Assembly: GCA_013339765.2 (NCBI GenBank)
Contig: CM023449.1
Coordinates: forward strand, 34,609,702 to 34,673,701
DNA from: Haemaphysalis longicornis
Lineage: Eukaryota > Arthropoda > Arachnida > Ixodida > Ixodidae
Direction of reading: 5' to 3'
Length of the DNA: 64,000 bases
Position 1 is the first letter of the stretch. Each line of letters starts with the position of its first letter. The notes under the pieces are model-generated. The model was not told the DNA's origin. It saw nothing but the letters and a program-made list of their open reading frames with translations, and did not search any database. Below, piece by piece: positions 1 through 9,203 of the stretch. Both the position numbers and the translations under genes were made by a program.

Positions 1-306
1 GGTCATTACCGTTTAGGTCGGGCCCGCTTCCCACCCGCGCACCCATCCCTCAGTAAGCGGCATTCGGTGGTCTGGCGACTGCTACAGACCCACTCGTTTC
101 CCAACCCACTTGTGCAGGCAATCACAAATGGCCGCACAATCGCTAACAGTGAGCAGCGGGAGACCGTGCTGCTCAGCTCCAGCCCGGAATATCAACTCTG
201 GGCCGTCCAGCTGGCTGAGGACGCTGCCAGAGCCCAAGGGCTCATGGCCGACGACTAAGCAACGCAGCTGGCAAATTGAGTAAAGTTTACTATCTCTCTC
301 TCTTGT
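1..306 (+). pseudogene. 3' end of a LINE ORF2 (C-terminal remnant plus tail)
   Basis: The frame is open from base 1 to the stop at 256-258 (85 codons). It reads like the C-terminus of a tick I/R1-group LINE ORF2. One stretch (near 49-110) matches in style the LTRREGV..RQLQT segment before the zinc knuckle in the larger LINE at 44215-46972. The end, WAVQLAEDAARAQGL, is a typical closing segment of such ORFs. The cysteine motif expected between these two parts is absent, so the copy is internally deleted as well as cut by the window edge. After the stop comes a short 3' UTR with AGTAAAG and a TC-rich tail (291-304), like the CTCTCT tail of the LINE at 46972. It is a dead fragment. Clade assignment is by resemblance only. 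Confidence 0.55.
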
Positions 307-575
307 GTGCGTTAGGTCATGTTATGTTATGTTTACATAAGGTTGCCATTTTTGACGTTATCTAGAGCGATGTAGCACCAGAGTCAGCAATTTTGTTACA
401 AAACGCCGGTGGACGTCGATATAGTGGAGTGCTTATAATACCGTCGGACGGCACTCTAGACACGGCCTAGATGTAAAAACAGATAAAGACAATGGAAATG
501 GCTGGCATAGAGGGCCAGGTTGTGGTTATGCATGATACGATACGAGATTCAGAACTTTTAACTTCTCATAAATAC
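307..575. other. Non-coding interval with an S-family repeat fragment
   Basis: No gene is seen. Positions 367-475 hold a diverged plus-strand member of the S repeat family. It shares the order GCGA-GTAGC-CCAGA, a GGACGTCG box, then CCGTCGGACGGC and TCTAGACAC-GCCT with the better copies at 12150-12440 and elsewhere. The rest is unrecognised. Confidence 0.45.
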
Positions 576-872
576 TTAGCCTAAGAAGTGCGATGGGTGG
601 AGTGGGATTTGTCGTCTGTAGCTTTCTGGGAAGTGTTTGCGTCGTGTGGTGTGGAGTGCCTTGAATGTGATTAGTACGTGAACTACGGATAGGCCCTCTC
701 CACACCTGCCGCACAGGGGTCCCGAAGACCCAGTGAGCAAGTGTGAATGTGTTACGTAAATGTGGCCTATCCGTTTCCCATCTTGAGACAGCGAAGCAAT
801 AAAACGTTCAAATGTAGGTACAACAGCACGACACTTTTGGCGTGATTCAGAATGTGTATTGCTGATGGTCAT
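576..872 (-). pseudogene. LINE ORF2 C-terminal fragment (cysteine knuckle region)
   Basis: A 98-codon minus-strand frame contains RIGHIYVTHSHLLTG followed by CGRCGEGLSVVH. In many arthropod LINEs (Jockey/I-like) the segment RIGHTRLTHSYLL is followed by a CxxC...H...C knuckle and then a HxxRRKHFP-type stretch. The same order is seen here, ending with TTRRKHFPESYR. The last cysteine of the knuckle is replaced, because ITFK stands where ECP-like residues are usual. Nothing upstream resembles reverse transcriptase or RNase H, so this is a 5'-truncated, inactive copy. It points away from the LINE at 1-306 and is an independent insertion. Confidence 0.6.
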
Positions 873-941
873 AGGCAGCGCCCTGTAGCTTCCCTAAAGG
901 ATACGAAATCACTCTTACCTTCTATACAAAAAAAAAAAAAA

Positions 942-1115
942 ATTAGCAGTGGCTTAGCTCGGCTATGCCAGGATATACGTAGCGTGAGCTAGATTCAGCA
1001 ATACATACCAATCCAATCCAATGCAGTCCAGTCCAGTCCAGTCCAGTCACTGCTCCTCGCGCATGCGCTGCACGGCTCTCCAGGAGCCACGCACAACGGC
1101 TATCAAGCGGCTCCG
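942..1115 (+). mobile_element. SINE-1 copy (tRNA-like head), internally deleted
   Basis: This begins TAGCAGTGGCTTAGCTCGG, which contains a good RNA polymerase III A-box (TGGCTTAGCTCGG). It runs through a TCCAA/CAGTC-rich core into GCATGCGCTGCACGGCTCTCCAGGAGCC. The same element occurs on the minus strand at 4677, 11831, 27545, 35556, 42511, 51034, 52545 and 60856. Those copies include a central segment, with a GGTTCAGCTGG B-box-like site, that is mostly missing here. A poly-A run (about 929-941) lies just before the head. The tRNA origin is inferred from the two promoter boxes. Confidence 0.6.
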
Positions 1116-1149
1116 GCGCAGCGTCAGACTTGGCTACTGTGCAACGGAG

Positions 1150-1210
1150 CCTCACAGCTGGGCACGCGCCGGCGCCAGTGCGTCTGCCGCAGCTATGACG
1201 TCACTTCTCT
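1150..1210 (-). repeat. Fragment of the GATGCGACGC element
   Basis: The stretch with CTGGGCACGCGCCGGCGCCA and TGCGTCTGCCGC closely matches the central part of the GATGCGACGC element at 29219-29262 (minus copy) and, inverted, 13632-13672. Neither terminus is present. Confidence 0.5.
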
Positions 1211-1242
1211 GGAATTCGCAGACCGGCGAATGTGCAGACAAA

Positions 1243-1578
1243 GCGCAAAGGCTCATGGGTACGTCGTCTGCTACCGCCACTTCCGGTTCGAGATCTCTCC
1301 TGCCCTCCCGTACGCCTGCGTGCGCCGGCGCCTGTCAGGCGCGTGTGTGCGTGTTGTTTATTTGTCACAGGGTGCTTACCTGTCAGATAAACCCCTAGTA
1401 GGGTCAATCGTTGTTATTTATGGAATTCCCGATGCATGAGCGCTTTTTTCCCCCGTTGAAACATAAACAAGCACACACGCGCGTGAAAGCCGACGACGTA
1501 CGGGAGGCCAGGAGAGCTCCCGAACCGGAAGTAGCGGCTCTCCACGGGAGAAAACAATGCACCCGTGAGCCTTTGCAC
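1243..1578. mobile_element. Foldback/MITE-like element with about 120 bp inverted arms
   Basis: The left arm (from GCGCAAAGGCTCATGGGT, through CACTTCCGGTTCGAGA and CTCCCGTACG, to GTGTGTGCGTGTTGTTTAT) reappears inverted in 1458-1578. Read on the minus strand, the right arm gives GTGCAAAGGCTCACGGGT, CTACTTCCGGTTCGGGAG, CTCCCGTACG and GTGTGTGCTTGTTTAT. The arms flank a spacer of about 90 bases. No transposase is present. The structure fits a non-autonomous DNA transposon or foldback element. The target duplication could not be defined. Confidence 0.6.
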
Positions 1579-1627
1579 TTTTTACCGGTCACCTATTCTC
1601 TACACACCCGTACTCCAACTGGATTCT

Positions 1628-1740
1628 ATTTCCAATCCAATTTTAATCCAATCCAATCCAATGCTCCTCGCACTTGCGCAGCACGGCCCTTAAGGGTCCA
1701 CGCAAAACTGCTCAACCTCGGCCAGTGTAGCTTATTCTAC
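1628..1740 (+). mobile_element. SINE-1 3' half
   Basis: A TCCAA-rich tract is followed by TGCGCAGCACGG...CCACGCAAAACTGCTC and CCAGTGTAGCTT. This is the distal half of SINE-1 seen complete elsewhere (for example 11831-12137, inverted). The head is missing. Confidence 0.55.
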
Positions 1741-3395
1741 AAGAACTGCAATCAACTATTAGACCCGCTGAGGCGCGAACACTGGGTCCCCGCGTATTGT
1801 GGCATCCCCGGAAACGAGAAGGCTCATAGATTAGCGCGGGCTCACCTTTACACAGCGCTAGCCAGAGCCTCTGGTACTCCTTTTCCTCTCCTGGCTACCC
1901 CATGCGAGCTAGCAGATCCGATGGCAGACAAGCATTTGACGAAACAACAGCGTGGGGCCTACCTCACAGCAGTTGGAAATCCACTCTTGATACCACCGCT
2001 CCTCTGGAAGATATTCACACGGCGAGAGTCTGTCCTGCCTCGGAAAATGCAGACAGGTACACTCCTTACTCCTTTTTTGGTGAACCGTTTCCACAGAGGC
2101 GACACACCACCGCCTGTAACTGGCACCTTCTCCACGTGCAACTGCCGCGCTGATCTCGACCACCTGTGTTGGGAGCGCCTTTTCTACATTCCAGCAAGGC
2201 TTCGTGCCCTGACCACCATAAAACGGGGACCCTGGCCTCCTCCTCTCCGGACATGGGTCTGTCCGGATCCCAAGCCTCCGGATCGAGCCACCGAGCTCTG
2301 GCGAGCACTCCTCCTGTTCCTTCAAGACCCGGCTGCGCCACCGGTTGGTGATCGCCTCCTCGACAGCCACAAGATTCAAGCGGCCCCCACTTAGCTGCCT
2401 CCAGAGCGTCCGTTAATAAAACTGAGGCAGCCCAACCCTTTCCCTCTTCTTATAACACCGTAGTGCTTTCCACCGCAGTGCCCTCGGCACATAATGTCGA
2501 ATAAACGTGGTTTCATTCATTCATTCAACCCAGGCCTCCAGCGTCATAACCCAGAAATTCACCTCGAGTTCACAGTGGCCTAACGGGGAGGGGGGGCTTC
2601 TTTTAGCACAAATAGCGGGAAGAAAACAGCGAGTGTTCAAAGCAACCCCGTAGTTGGCGCGAGGTTGTACCGGAAGTGCGTGCCGTGGATTGTACCCACA
2701 GGGGAACGAGATGTTGCGACAGTGACGTCACTCATCTTAAACTTCAATAGCGGAAAGAGTACCTTCAAAAAAGTGAAGTATGCACTCGCGTAAAGTAGCA
2801 CAAGAGTTTTATGAGGGTGTGCAAAGCTTGTGTATTTCCATTCCCGATTCTACTGAACACATGTAACTGCTGTGGACTGCAGAGGAACGCGGATTGCGTC
2901 AGGCACTGTAACCTCTAACCCATGCCTCTGCGGCAAACTAAGATGGATGTTGTAAATAAACTCAACTTTCAACTATCTCAGTCCATGACAAAGTCTGGAC
3001 CACCGTAGACTTTCCACCTGCACTAGCGCGTTGACTGAAGCAGTAGAGCATCGATTCGGGAGGTTTTATGAGCTTACAGGGATCTGGGATTCGCTGGTTT
3101 AGTCACGAGTTTTTTTGAAGAGACGAGAGCAATTTTGCAGTGTTTCCAAGGAGCTCAGTGGAATATGTGACCCTTTATGTCAAACACCCTTACTGAGTGA
3201 ATTCTCCTGAACTAGACAACCACTGGTTGTCAACAGAAAAGCGTAACAAGCTCGGGGTGTTGCGGTCATCGGTTTGTTGGCGTTCGAGGGTGGGCACGCG
3301 GTCGGCGGGGTGTGGAAGTGGGCGGTCCACATCGGGCATGCTCTCGTCTGGTGGTACGTGGAGGCTGGGAACCCCCACAAGGCGGGTTCCCAGCA
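1741..3395 (+). repeat. Dispersed repeat F, copy 1 (interrupted by a LINE)
   Basis: About 0.9 kb of this interval matches 5545-6825 in the same orientation. Shared landmarks include TAGACCCGCTG, CCCAGGCCTCCAG, CCCCGTAGTTGGCGCGAGGT, GTAAATAAACTCAACTTTCA, GGGATCTGGGATT and GTAACAAGC-CGGGGTGTTGCG. In copy 1 the sequence stops after GCGAAC (1781) and resumes at CCCAGGCCTCC (2527) on either side of a LINE fragment. Copy 2 is uninterrupted there. The right part (3290-3395) contains a GGGTGGGCACGCGG stretch also present in copy 2 beyond its own insertion. No coding capacity is evident. Confidence 0.7.
1782..2526 (+). pseudogene. 5'-truncated LINE: RNase H end, C-terminal domain and tail
   Basis: The frame runs to a stop at 2392-2394. 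It starts with HWVPAYCGIPGNEKAHRLAR, matching the last RNase H block of I-clade LINEs (W-P-H-GI-GNE-AD-LA), but His and Asp of the consensus are replaced (AYC for GHS, KAH for RAD). A C-terminal region follows with a CNCRADLDHLCW knuckle-like motif. The 3' UTR holds AATAAA at about 2415 and 2501 and ends in a (CATT)n-like tail at 2511-2526. The insertion point is exactly readable, because the empty version of the site is in F copy 2 at about 5567. The changed catalytic residues and truncation make it inactive. It is a different LINE lineage from the GC-rich one at 44215. Confidence 0.7.
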
Positions 3396-3424
3396 TAGGT
3401 CGGCAAACCAGAAAGAACTCGGTC

Positions 3425-3712
3425 AAACTCAATCACATCTTTTCTCTTTACGCTGTCCTTACTCAAACTCAGACTCATCAAGCTATCCTCTACTGAGAAT
3501 CACTCGTACTCAATCATCGCGAACTCTGTTTTATTGTACTAACCTGTACTCAAACTGACCTTCACTCATTCGTGCTCATAGTCCATCTGTACTCACGAGT
3601 AAAACTCATACTCACTTTGTACTCACGAGTAGTACTCATACTCGATCTGTACTCTGGAGTATTCGTACTCAATCTGCACTCAGAATTACTCGTATTCAGA
3701 AGTGTCTCTACT
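3425..3712. repeat. Degenerate ACTC-rich tandem array
   Basis: The word ACTC, often as GTACTC or TACTCACGAGTA, recurs at short irregular spacing for almost 300 bases. Several units are local palindromes (TACTCACGAGTA). The rest of the composition is unremarkable. It is either decayed satellite or an expanded simple sequence. Confidence 0.6.
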
Positions 3713-4676
3713 AGTTAACACAGGTGCAAAGACTAGCTAAAGAGAGAGAACGGAAGGCAAACTGGTGAAATCAACGCGTATGCCAATACCGCGTTCTCGT
3801 GCAAATAGCTACCTGTATGTTCCAAGGAAACGCAATGTTGGTGAAAATAAAAAACCGCATCAAAACTTTTCATGTTGCAAAACATTTGTCACACTTTCTG
3901 CAATTTTTTTTTATTCCGTGGGCTTCCTTTGGTCCTACTACATGTGAAGCTGTTTCGGCGCACGGTAAGCGACGCAGTTGCGTGTGGTAAAACGCAACCA
4001 GAGCATTCGGTGGGGAAACTGAGGGCAGGTTCTTGGCACCTTCCTGTCTCTCGTCCGTCAGTCACGCAGTAATTGTTTCTTGAAAATATTGACCAAATAG
4101 CTAGCAACCAAGTCTTATTGCAGGCATAAAGCCGAGCTTTTCAATGTCAAGCAATAACCTTCTACTGTAGTGACTTTGTGATCATCATCGTCTTAATCAG
4201 CGTCAACATGATCATCATTATCAACCGTCTCCGTCTCTGTCTGCTGGTACTGCTGATGATAATGGCGTGATGAGCACGATGTTCTCGGTGTCGCTACACC
4301 ACTATCATACGGTTCCCAATCGCTGTCGTAAACGCATTTCTGTAAACTTCACCACCTTTCTTCTGCAAGTAATGAAATTACATGACCTCGTCCCTTGACG
4401 TTTTTGATTTGTAGCTAATCTCATAAGGTACCCAACCCAACTTTGCCTTTCGAATGTGCGCGACGCCGTTCCTTCATCAACTGCAATATAGGCGAGCGCC
4501 GTAGCCGGTTTTACAGGAGCATTTGCAATACTTGATCGACCGATTTTTCGGACGCCCAATTTTTCGAACATGCTTGATTATTCGGAATTTTTCATGGCAC
4601 AAGGACATGTTTCATACATTTAATGTATTACGCAGCTCAAAATTTCGGACACACTAGTACGGGTTGTTCGTATTTT
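3713..4676. other. No recognisable gene; diverged unique-looking DNA
   Basis: Scattered short frames lack protein-like character. There is an ATCATC/GATGAT-rich patch at about 4180-4265. A TTTTTCGGAC / TTTTTCGAAC / ATTCGGAATTTTTC motif series at 4543-4594 suggests remains of an old repeat, which continues (TTTTTTCGGACTATCG) beyond the SINE at 5011. Confidence 0.4.
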
Positions 4677-5011
4677 GTAGCGTGAGCTGCACTGGCTGCG
4701 GTTGAGAAGTTTCGCGTGGCTCTTAGAGAGCCGTGCTGCGAATGCGCGAGGAGCAGTGACGTCTCACGGTGCACAGCTGGCGTGCCGGAGCCGCCGCTGC
4801 CGCGACTAGATTGGATGGGTTTGGAATGGATTGGATTGGATGGCATTGAATTGAATTGAATTAGATTGTATTGGATCCGATTGTAAATCATTTTAGCAGC
4901 AGTAAGCATGATAATCAGGTAATCCTACACAACCAGGAAACCTAAGAATAACCAGCTGAACCTTACCTCACGCTACGCATATCCTGGCATAGCCGAGCTA
5001 AGCCACGGCTA
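4677..5011 (-). mobile_element. SINE-1, full length (minus strand)
   Basis: From the right the element reads TAGCCGTGGCTTAGCTCGGC (A-box), AGGTTCAGCTGG (B-box-like), a central unique part, the ATTGGAT-type core, and the GCAGCACGGCTCTCTAAGAGCC end. It has split an older TTTCGGAC-rich repeat, which continues on both sides. The core contains longer TTGGA/TTGAA runs than other copies. Confidence 0.65.
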
Positions 5012-5544
5012 TTTTTTTCGGACTATCGAAGGGTCAGCCGGGCCTGCTACCACGCACACTGAGGTGTATCGCCATAAACAGAGGCCTTCACGCCAGTCCC
5101 TGCCCGTCTTGTACGAGGCCAACGAGAAAGACTGAATAACCCAGCAGCTTTTGAAAAGTTATGTGAGGAAGGTAAATCGCAAACTTGATGTAGAAGGCGG
5201 CAAAGTATTGTTGTCCGTCGAAATCTGCGCTGCACACGGGCTCAGTAACAACTTGAAGTCTGTGCGCATCGAATTTACAAAGTGAGTTGGAACTGTGCGC
5301 TTGGTTTACACTTGAAGAAATCATTCGGCAAGTACTTGCGGAGTCAGAGCGAAGACAACGACGACGACGACTCGCCTGCGGCAGCGCACTCTGTCTTGAA
5401 CTTGGACCAAATTCTTCCTTTTGCTACATTTTTTGGCATCGCACGATTGATACAATGGAAACATAACTCTTCTTGGCCAATCCCTCCAAGTCGGTATGCG
5501 TCAGTTTGCGGGCCACCACCCCGACCATCAGATTAAACAAAGAA
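5012..5544. other. No assigned gene; part shared inverted with 58925-59010
   Basis: A minus-strand frame (5088-5324, 78 codons) has protein-like composition (many F, L, Y, V) but no recognised motif and no support beyond being open. At 5430-5530 a segment with ACATAACTCTTCTTGGCCAA and ATGCG...GGGCCACC matches, in inverted orientation, the sequence at 58925-59010, so it is repetitive. Confidence 0.4.
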
Positions 5545-6825
5545 TTCTTAGACCCGCTGGGGAGCGAACCCAGGCCTCCAGTGTCATACACCCAGAAATC
5601 TACTTTGCGGTCACAGTGGCACAGCGAGTAAAGGGGGTGGGGGGGGCTCCTTTTAGCGCAAATTGCGTGAATAAAACAGTGAATGTGTTCAAAGCGACCC
5701 CGTAGTTGGCGCGAGGTTGTACCAGAAGTGCGTGCCATGGATTTTGCCCACAGGGGAACTAAATGCCGCGAAAGTGACGTCACGAATCAAGAAACTAATA
5801 GCAGGAATTTAGAGGAGGGAAATATATACGGTTAAAAGCCCACACTGCGAGAAATGGGCAGTATTAAAATCAAACGACGTATAAGTACTCGCGTAAAGTT
5901 GCGTTGTGGAAGAGTTTTATGAGGGTGCGCTAAGCAAATACACATGTAACTGCTCTCAACTGCAGAGGAACGCGGACATGCCCCTGCGGCAAACTAGGAT
6001 CTATGTTGTAAATAAACTCAACTTTCAACTATCTGAGTTCATGACAAAGTCTGGAGCGCGTTGACTGAAGCAGTACAGCAACGATTCGGGAGGTTTTACG
6101 AGATTACAGGGATCTGGGATTTGCTGGTTCAGTCACGAGTTTTTTTTTAAGAGACGAGAGCAATTTTGCAGGTCACCAAGAAGCTCACCGAAATATGTGA
6201 CACGTTATGTAAAACACCCTTTATGAGGGAATTCTCCTGAACTAGACAACCACAGGTTGCCAACACAAAAGCGTAACAAGCACGGGGTGTTGCGATACTT
6301 TTAGATGCGACTGCATCTCAGTCATCCGCCTTGTCCCTGCATCCGGCGTCGTCGGCGTTGTCGCCGTCGGCGTCCGCCCCTCCCCCATTCTCCTCGCCGC
6401 GCTAGCTGCGCTCTCCGCCGCTCACCCCCTCTCCTCTCCGATAGCGAACACTCTCTCGCGAGGGGCATTGGACTGGCAAAATTGGCTTGGATTGGATTAA
6501 AGTGGATTGTGTTGCGTCATAGTCGCGGCAGACGCACTGGCGCTGCCGCGTCCCCTCACCGTTATGCGCGCTATAAAACGCGGTGCCTGCGCCGTTCCGC
6601 TCCATCGTTCCAGCGCCGTTCCTCCGCTGTCCAACGCTGCAACGTGAACCCCCTATGCGTCGCATCTACACAGGGGTTCCCGCGAGGGGAGGTGGGAGTT
6701 TTTTATTGGCCTTCTCAGGGTGGGCACGCGGCCAACGGGGCATGGTAGGGGGGAGTCGACAACGGCCATGCTCGTGTCTGGTGGTGAAGGTTGGCACGTT
6801 GAGGCTGCGGGGCGCCTACTTCCTC
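5545..6825 (+). repeat. Dispersed repeat F, copy 2 (interrupted by a 0.4 kb element)
   Basis: This is the second copy of the repeat at 1741-3395. It is uninterrupted at the site where copy 1 carries a LINE, but it is split at about 6302 by a GATGCGACGC element and resumes at about 6707 (GGGTGGGCACGCGG, then CATGCTCGTGTCTGGTGG). The two copies share an order of landmarks with many substitutions, so the duplication is older than the A and E blocks. Confidence 0.65.
6303..6706 (+). mobile_element. GATGCGACGC element, copy inside repeat F
   Basis: The left end is TTAGATGCGACTGCATCTC and the right end is GCGTCGCATCTACACAGGGGTTCCCGCGAGGGGAGGTGGG. The core includes GAGGGGCATTGG, a TTGGATTGGATTAAAG stretch, and GGCAGACGCACTGGCGC. 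Other copies lie at 13431-13885 (+), 28958-29421 (-) and 53966-54445 (-). No protein is encoded. The short inverted GATGCGAC ends suggest a terminal-repeat element, but the longer direct repeats flanking the copy at 13431 suggest retrotransposition. Confidence 0.6.
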
Positions 6826-7007
6826 TTGCAGAAGTCTGCGCGAACAGAGTAACGTTTCAAATTAAACGCTTCGTTTGCTACCTAGGAACATTTGTTTATC
6901 ACGGTGGCAAAAAATAAACGCCCAGTTTAGCTATCACCGGAGCCCCAATAACATGCAACCAATTTAAGGTGCAATCATCTTACACAGCTCCGTTCCAGCC
7001 AGCGGAG
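6826..7007. other. Short unassigned interval
   Basis: Nothing is recognised. The sequence to the right of 7007 belongs to block A, and the border is sharp when compared with 31501 and 38441. Confidence 0.4.
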
Positions 7008-8037
7008 ACGTTTTTTAACAGAAAACACGCGAGAAATATTGCAAAGCTATCAAATTGCGCTACATTTCCGAAATATGAGAAGGAGAGACGTATTGTAGGC
7101 CAGCACTAAAATATCGTTATCAGTTTGTTAGCTTCACTTTACCACTCAAGCGATACGACTTAACAGAACTAGAGGCCCCTCTACAAATCTCCAGTCAAGT
7201 TTATTGACAGTTACTAACAGTATTGGGGTTAGTGGACCCGAACAGTACAAACTATAGGCTCTGTGAAATAGCAAAAAACTTGAATTCTTAGAAAGTTGAA
7301 AGGGAGTCGCCATTGATTCGTCCGTTTTCTTCACCATCTCGGTTATTTATTTAGAGTTAGAGTGCAAGTTCAAAACTTTTATCTTGCCTTCATGGCCTCT
7401 TTAAGCCACACAGCTGTTGATTACCCCTTCCTGTGTACGAGTACAAAAACAGCGAGATTTCGACCGACCACACGTGGGTTTCAATGTGCCTGTCTTCTAA
7501 AGGGCGTGTTTTATTTATTACGTTTTCGTTTCAGCGTGAACCAGTAGAGCCATCAGGTGACACTTCCCGGCGGGAAGCACTACCGCTCGCAGAAATCTGG
7601 CGTCGCGCACAACACGGATATTCAAAGCTGCAATAATAACGGCAATCGTTCTACGTCACTTCCTCAAAAATGTCGATCAAGCGGCCGCTTTGGGCCAAAT
7701 TTGGAGATAGCTGGGGGCAGAACTCCGTTGCGTGGTCGAGTAGTAAACGGAATTCAAGACGCGAGCCGTAAAAAATTCCCCCGCATTTCCCCCAGGGGGG
7801 GAATGTGAAGTGCGAATGCACGGTTTTCGGCCCGCTTGCGGCGCTTGCGCTCGGCCCCCGCAGCCCACCGCCTCCCCCGCCTTTTCCCATCTCTTCCATC
7901 GGGTTTTTAGTATCACGTGTACACCACGCAGTTATCAAGCCGCTATAACGCCGCTGAGTCGCCAACGCACGCCGCTGACGACGTAGTTTGAATGCGTTAA
8001 AGATATAAGGCGCGTTACTGACACCGATATCAGCGTC

Positions 8038-8079
8038 GCGTCCGTGGCTTAGTCGGTAGAGCGTCGCGCTGCGGCCAAA
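8038..8079 (+). pseudogene. tRNA-like A-box segment, left arm of the palindrome
   Basis: GCGTCCGTGGCTTAGTCGGT followed by AGAGCGTCGCGCTGCGGCC resembles the first half of a tRNA: acceptor strand, TGGCTTAGTCGG A-box and D-arm. The matching T-arm is not present on this side before the hairpin centre, so it is a partial pol III head. Confidence 0.45.
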
Positions 8080-8127
8080 AATCCCCGGATGCTGTTTTTT
8101 TTAAGTGCATTTTCACTTAAAAAAACA

Positions 8128-8209
8128 GCATCCGGCGCCAGGTTTTGATCCGAGGACTTTGCGGCCGCAGCGCGACGACGCGACGCTCTACTGACCAAGC
8201 CACGGACGC
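8128..8209 (-). pseudogene. tRNA-like head, right arm of the palindrome
   Basis: On the minus strand, GCGTCCGTGGCTTGGTCAGT begins an A-box/D-arm. It is followed about 50 bases later by CGGATCAAAACCTGG, which matches 8 of 11 positions of a B-box. This is the more complete of the two heads. No 3' CCA or good cloverleaf was folded by hand, so it is taken as a SINE-like head and not a functional tRNA gene. Confidence 0.45.
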
Positions 8210-8574
8210 GACGGTGATATCAGTGTTAGTGACGCGCCTTATATCTTTAACGCATTCAAACTACGTCGTCAGCGGCGTGCGTTGGCGACTCAGCGGCGTT
8301 ATAGCGGCTTGATAACTGCGTGGGGGTACCGGGTACTACAAACCCGATGGGAAAAGATGGAAGAGAAGGGGGCGAGGCGGTGGGCTCGGGGGGCCCAGCG
8401 CAAGCGCCGCAAGCGGGCCGACAACCATGCATTCGCACTTTCACATTCTCCCCCTCGGGGAAAAGCGGGGGGTTTTTTTTTATAGAGAGGAGGCTGCGGA
8501 CGCCGCCGCCGCCGCCGGGGGGAAGGTTTGGGGTCGCTTATAAAGTGCATTCGCACTTAAAAAAATTTGGGGTG

Positions 8575-9130
8575 GTCACAAGTTTCACACAATGCGCCTG
8601 AAGTGTACTCGAAATATATTTCGGCAAAGCTTTTTTAAAACATTTAAAATGTATTTTCAACAAAAATATTTTCCTGCATTGAGAGTATCTCTGCCATGTT
8701 CGATCTACAAACGTAAAATGCATCTGAAATATATTTCGAATATATTCGGAGTATATTTCTATGCTTAAGCACACTTTTAAAGTATACTCAGAGTGCTGCT
8801 CTAAATGTGGCTAGTTAAGTGTATTTTTATAATATTTACAGTGCATTTACACCATGATCGTTTGGCGGGAAGAAATACATTTTCAATATATTCTGAATGC
8901 CTTAAGCGCACATTCGTGAGGTTCAGTGCATTTCTTAATCTATTTGGAGGGTACTTAAAAGCACTGTATTTTTCCAGCACCTTTAAAATGTATTTTCAGT
9001 ATTTACTAAAAATTGAGAAAATGCAATTATTAATGCACTGAAATACATTTACAAATACAAAGTATATTTGAAGTGCACTTCAAGCGTACACGTACGTATT
9101 TCAAACGTATTACTTTTCGCTAAGGGAATT
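8575..9130. repeat. AT-rich field of short palindromic words
   Basis: Words such as GAAATATATTTC, AAGTGCACTT, TTTAAAATGTATTTT, GTGCATTTAC and AAATACATTT recur for about 550 bases, many of them self-complementary. The field is conserved in the other block A copies (32300-32825, 39240-39770) with small indels only. It carries no frame of note. It may be the body of an old repeat. Confidence 0.5.
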
Positions 9131-9203
9131 AGGTTTGCCTAACCAGAATCTGCAACAGGTCCGCGAGACAAGGTTAAAAGTGTTACATAAAAGAGGGGGG
9201 GGG

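Larger units (their letters stand above)
7778..8567. mobile_element. Palindromic foldback insertion with two inverted tRNA-like heads
   Basis: About 790 bases are present here and absent from the two other block A copies, which read GAGCCGTAAAAAATTGGTGTGG straight through at 32271 and 39209. The insert is flanked by AAAAAATT-like direct repeats. It is a giant inverted repeat centred near 8110. The left arm CTCGGCCCCCGCAGCCCACC..., ATAACGCCGCTGAGTCGCCA..., GATATAAGGCGCG... is repeated inverted on the right up to about 8475. Each arm carries a tRNA-like A-box segment. The centre is a perfect short hairpin (GGATGCTGTTTTTTT...). No protein is encoded. Confidence 0.75.

Noticed and set aside
1411..1781. 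N-terminal part of the 327-codon plus frame ending at 2394
   Set aside because: This part crosses a foldback arm, a SINE-1 piece and repeat F before entering the LINE, so the fused reading is accidental. Only 1782-2394 is LINE coding sequence.
4305..4571. Possible transposase remnant beside TTTTTCGGAC motifs
   Set aside because: The frame has no DDE-type or helix-turn-helix pattern that I can recognise. Only the repeat-like motifs are reported.
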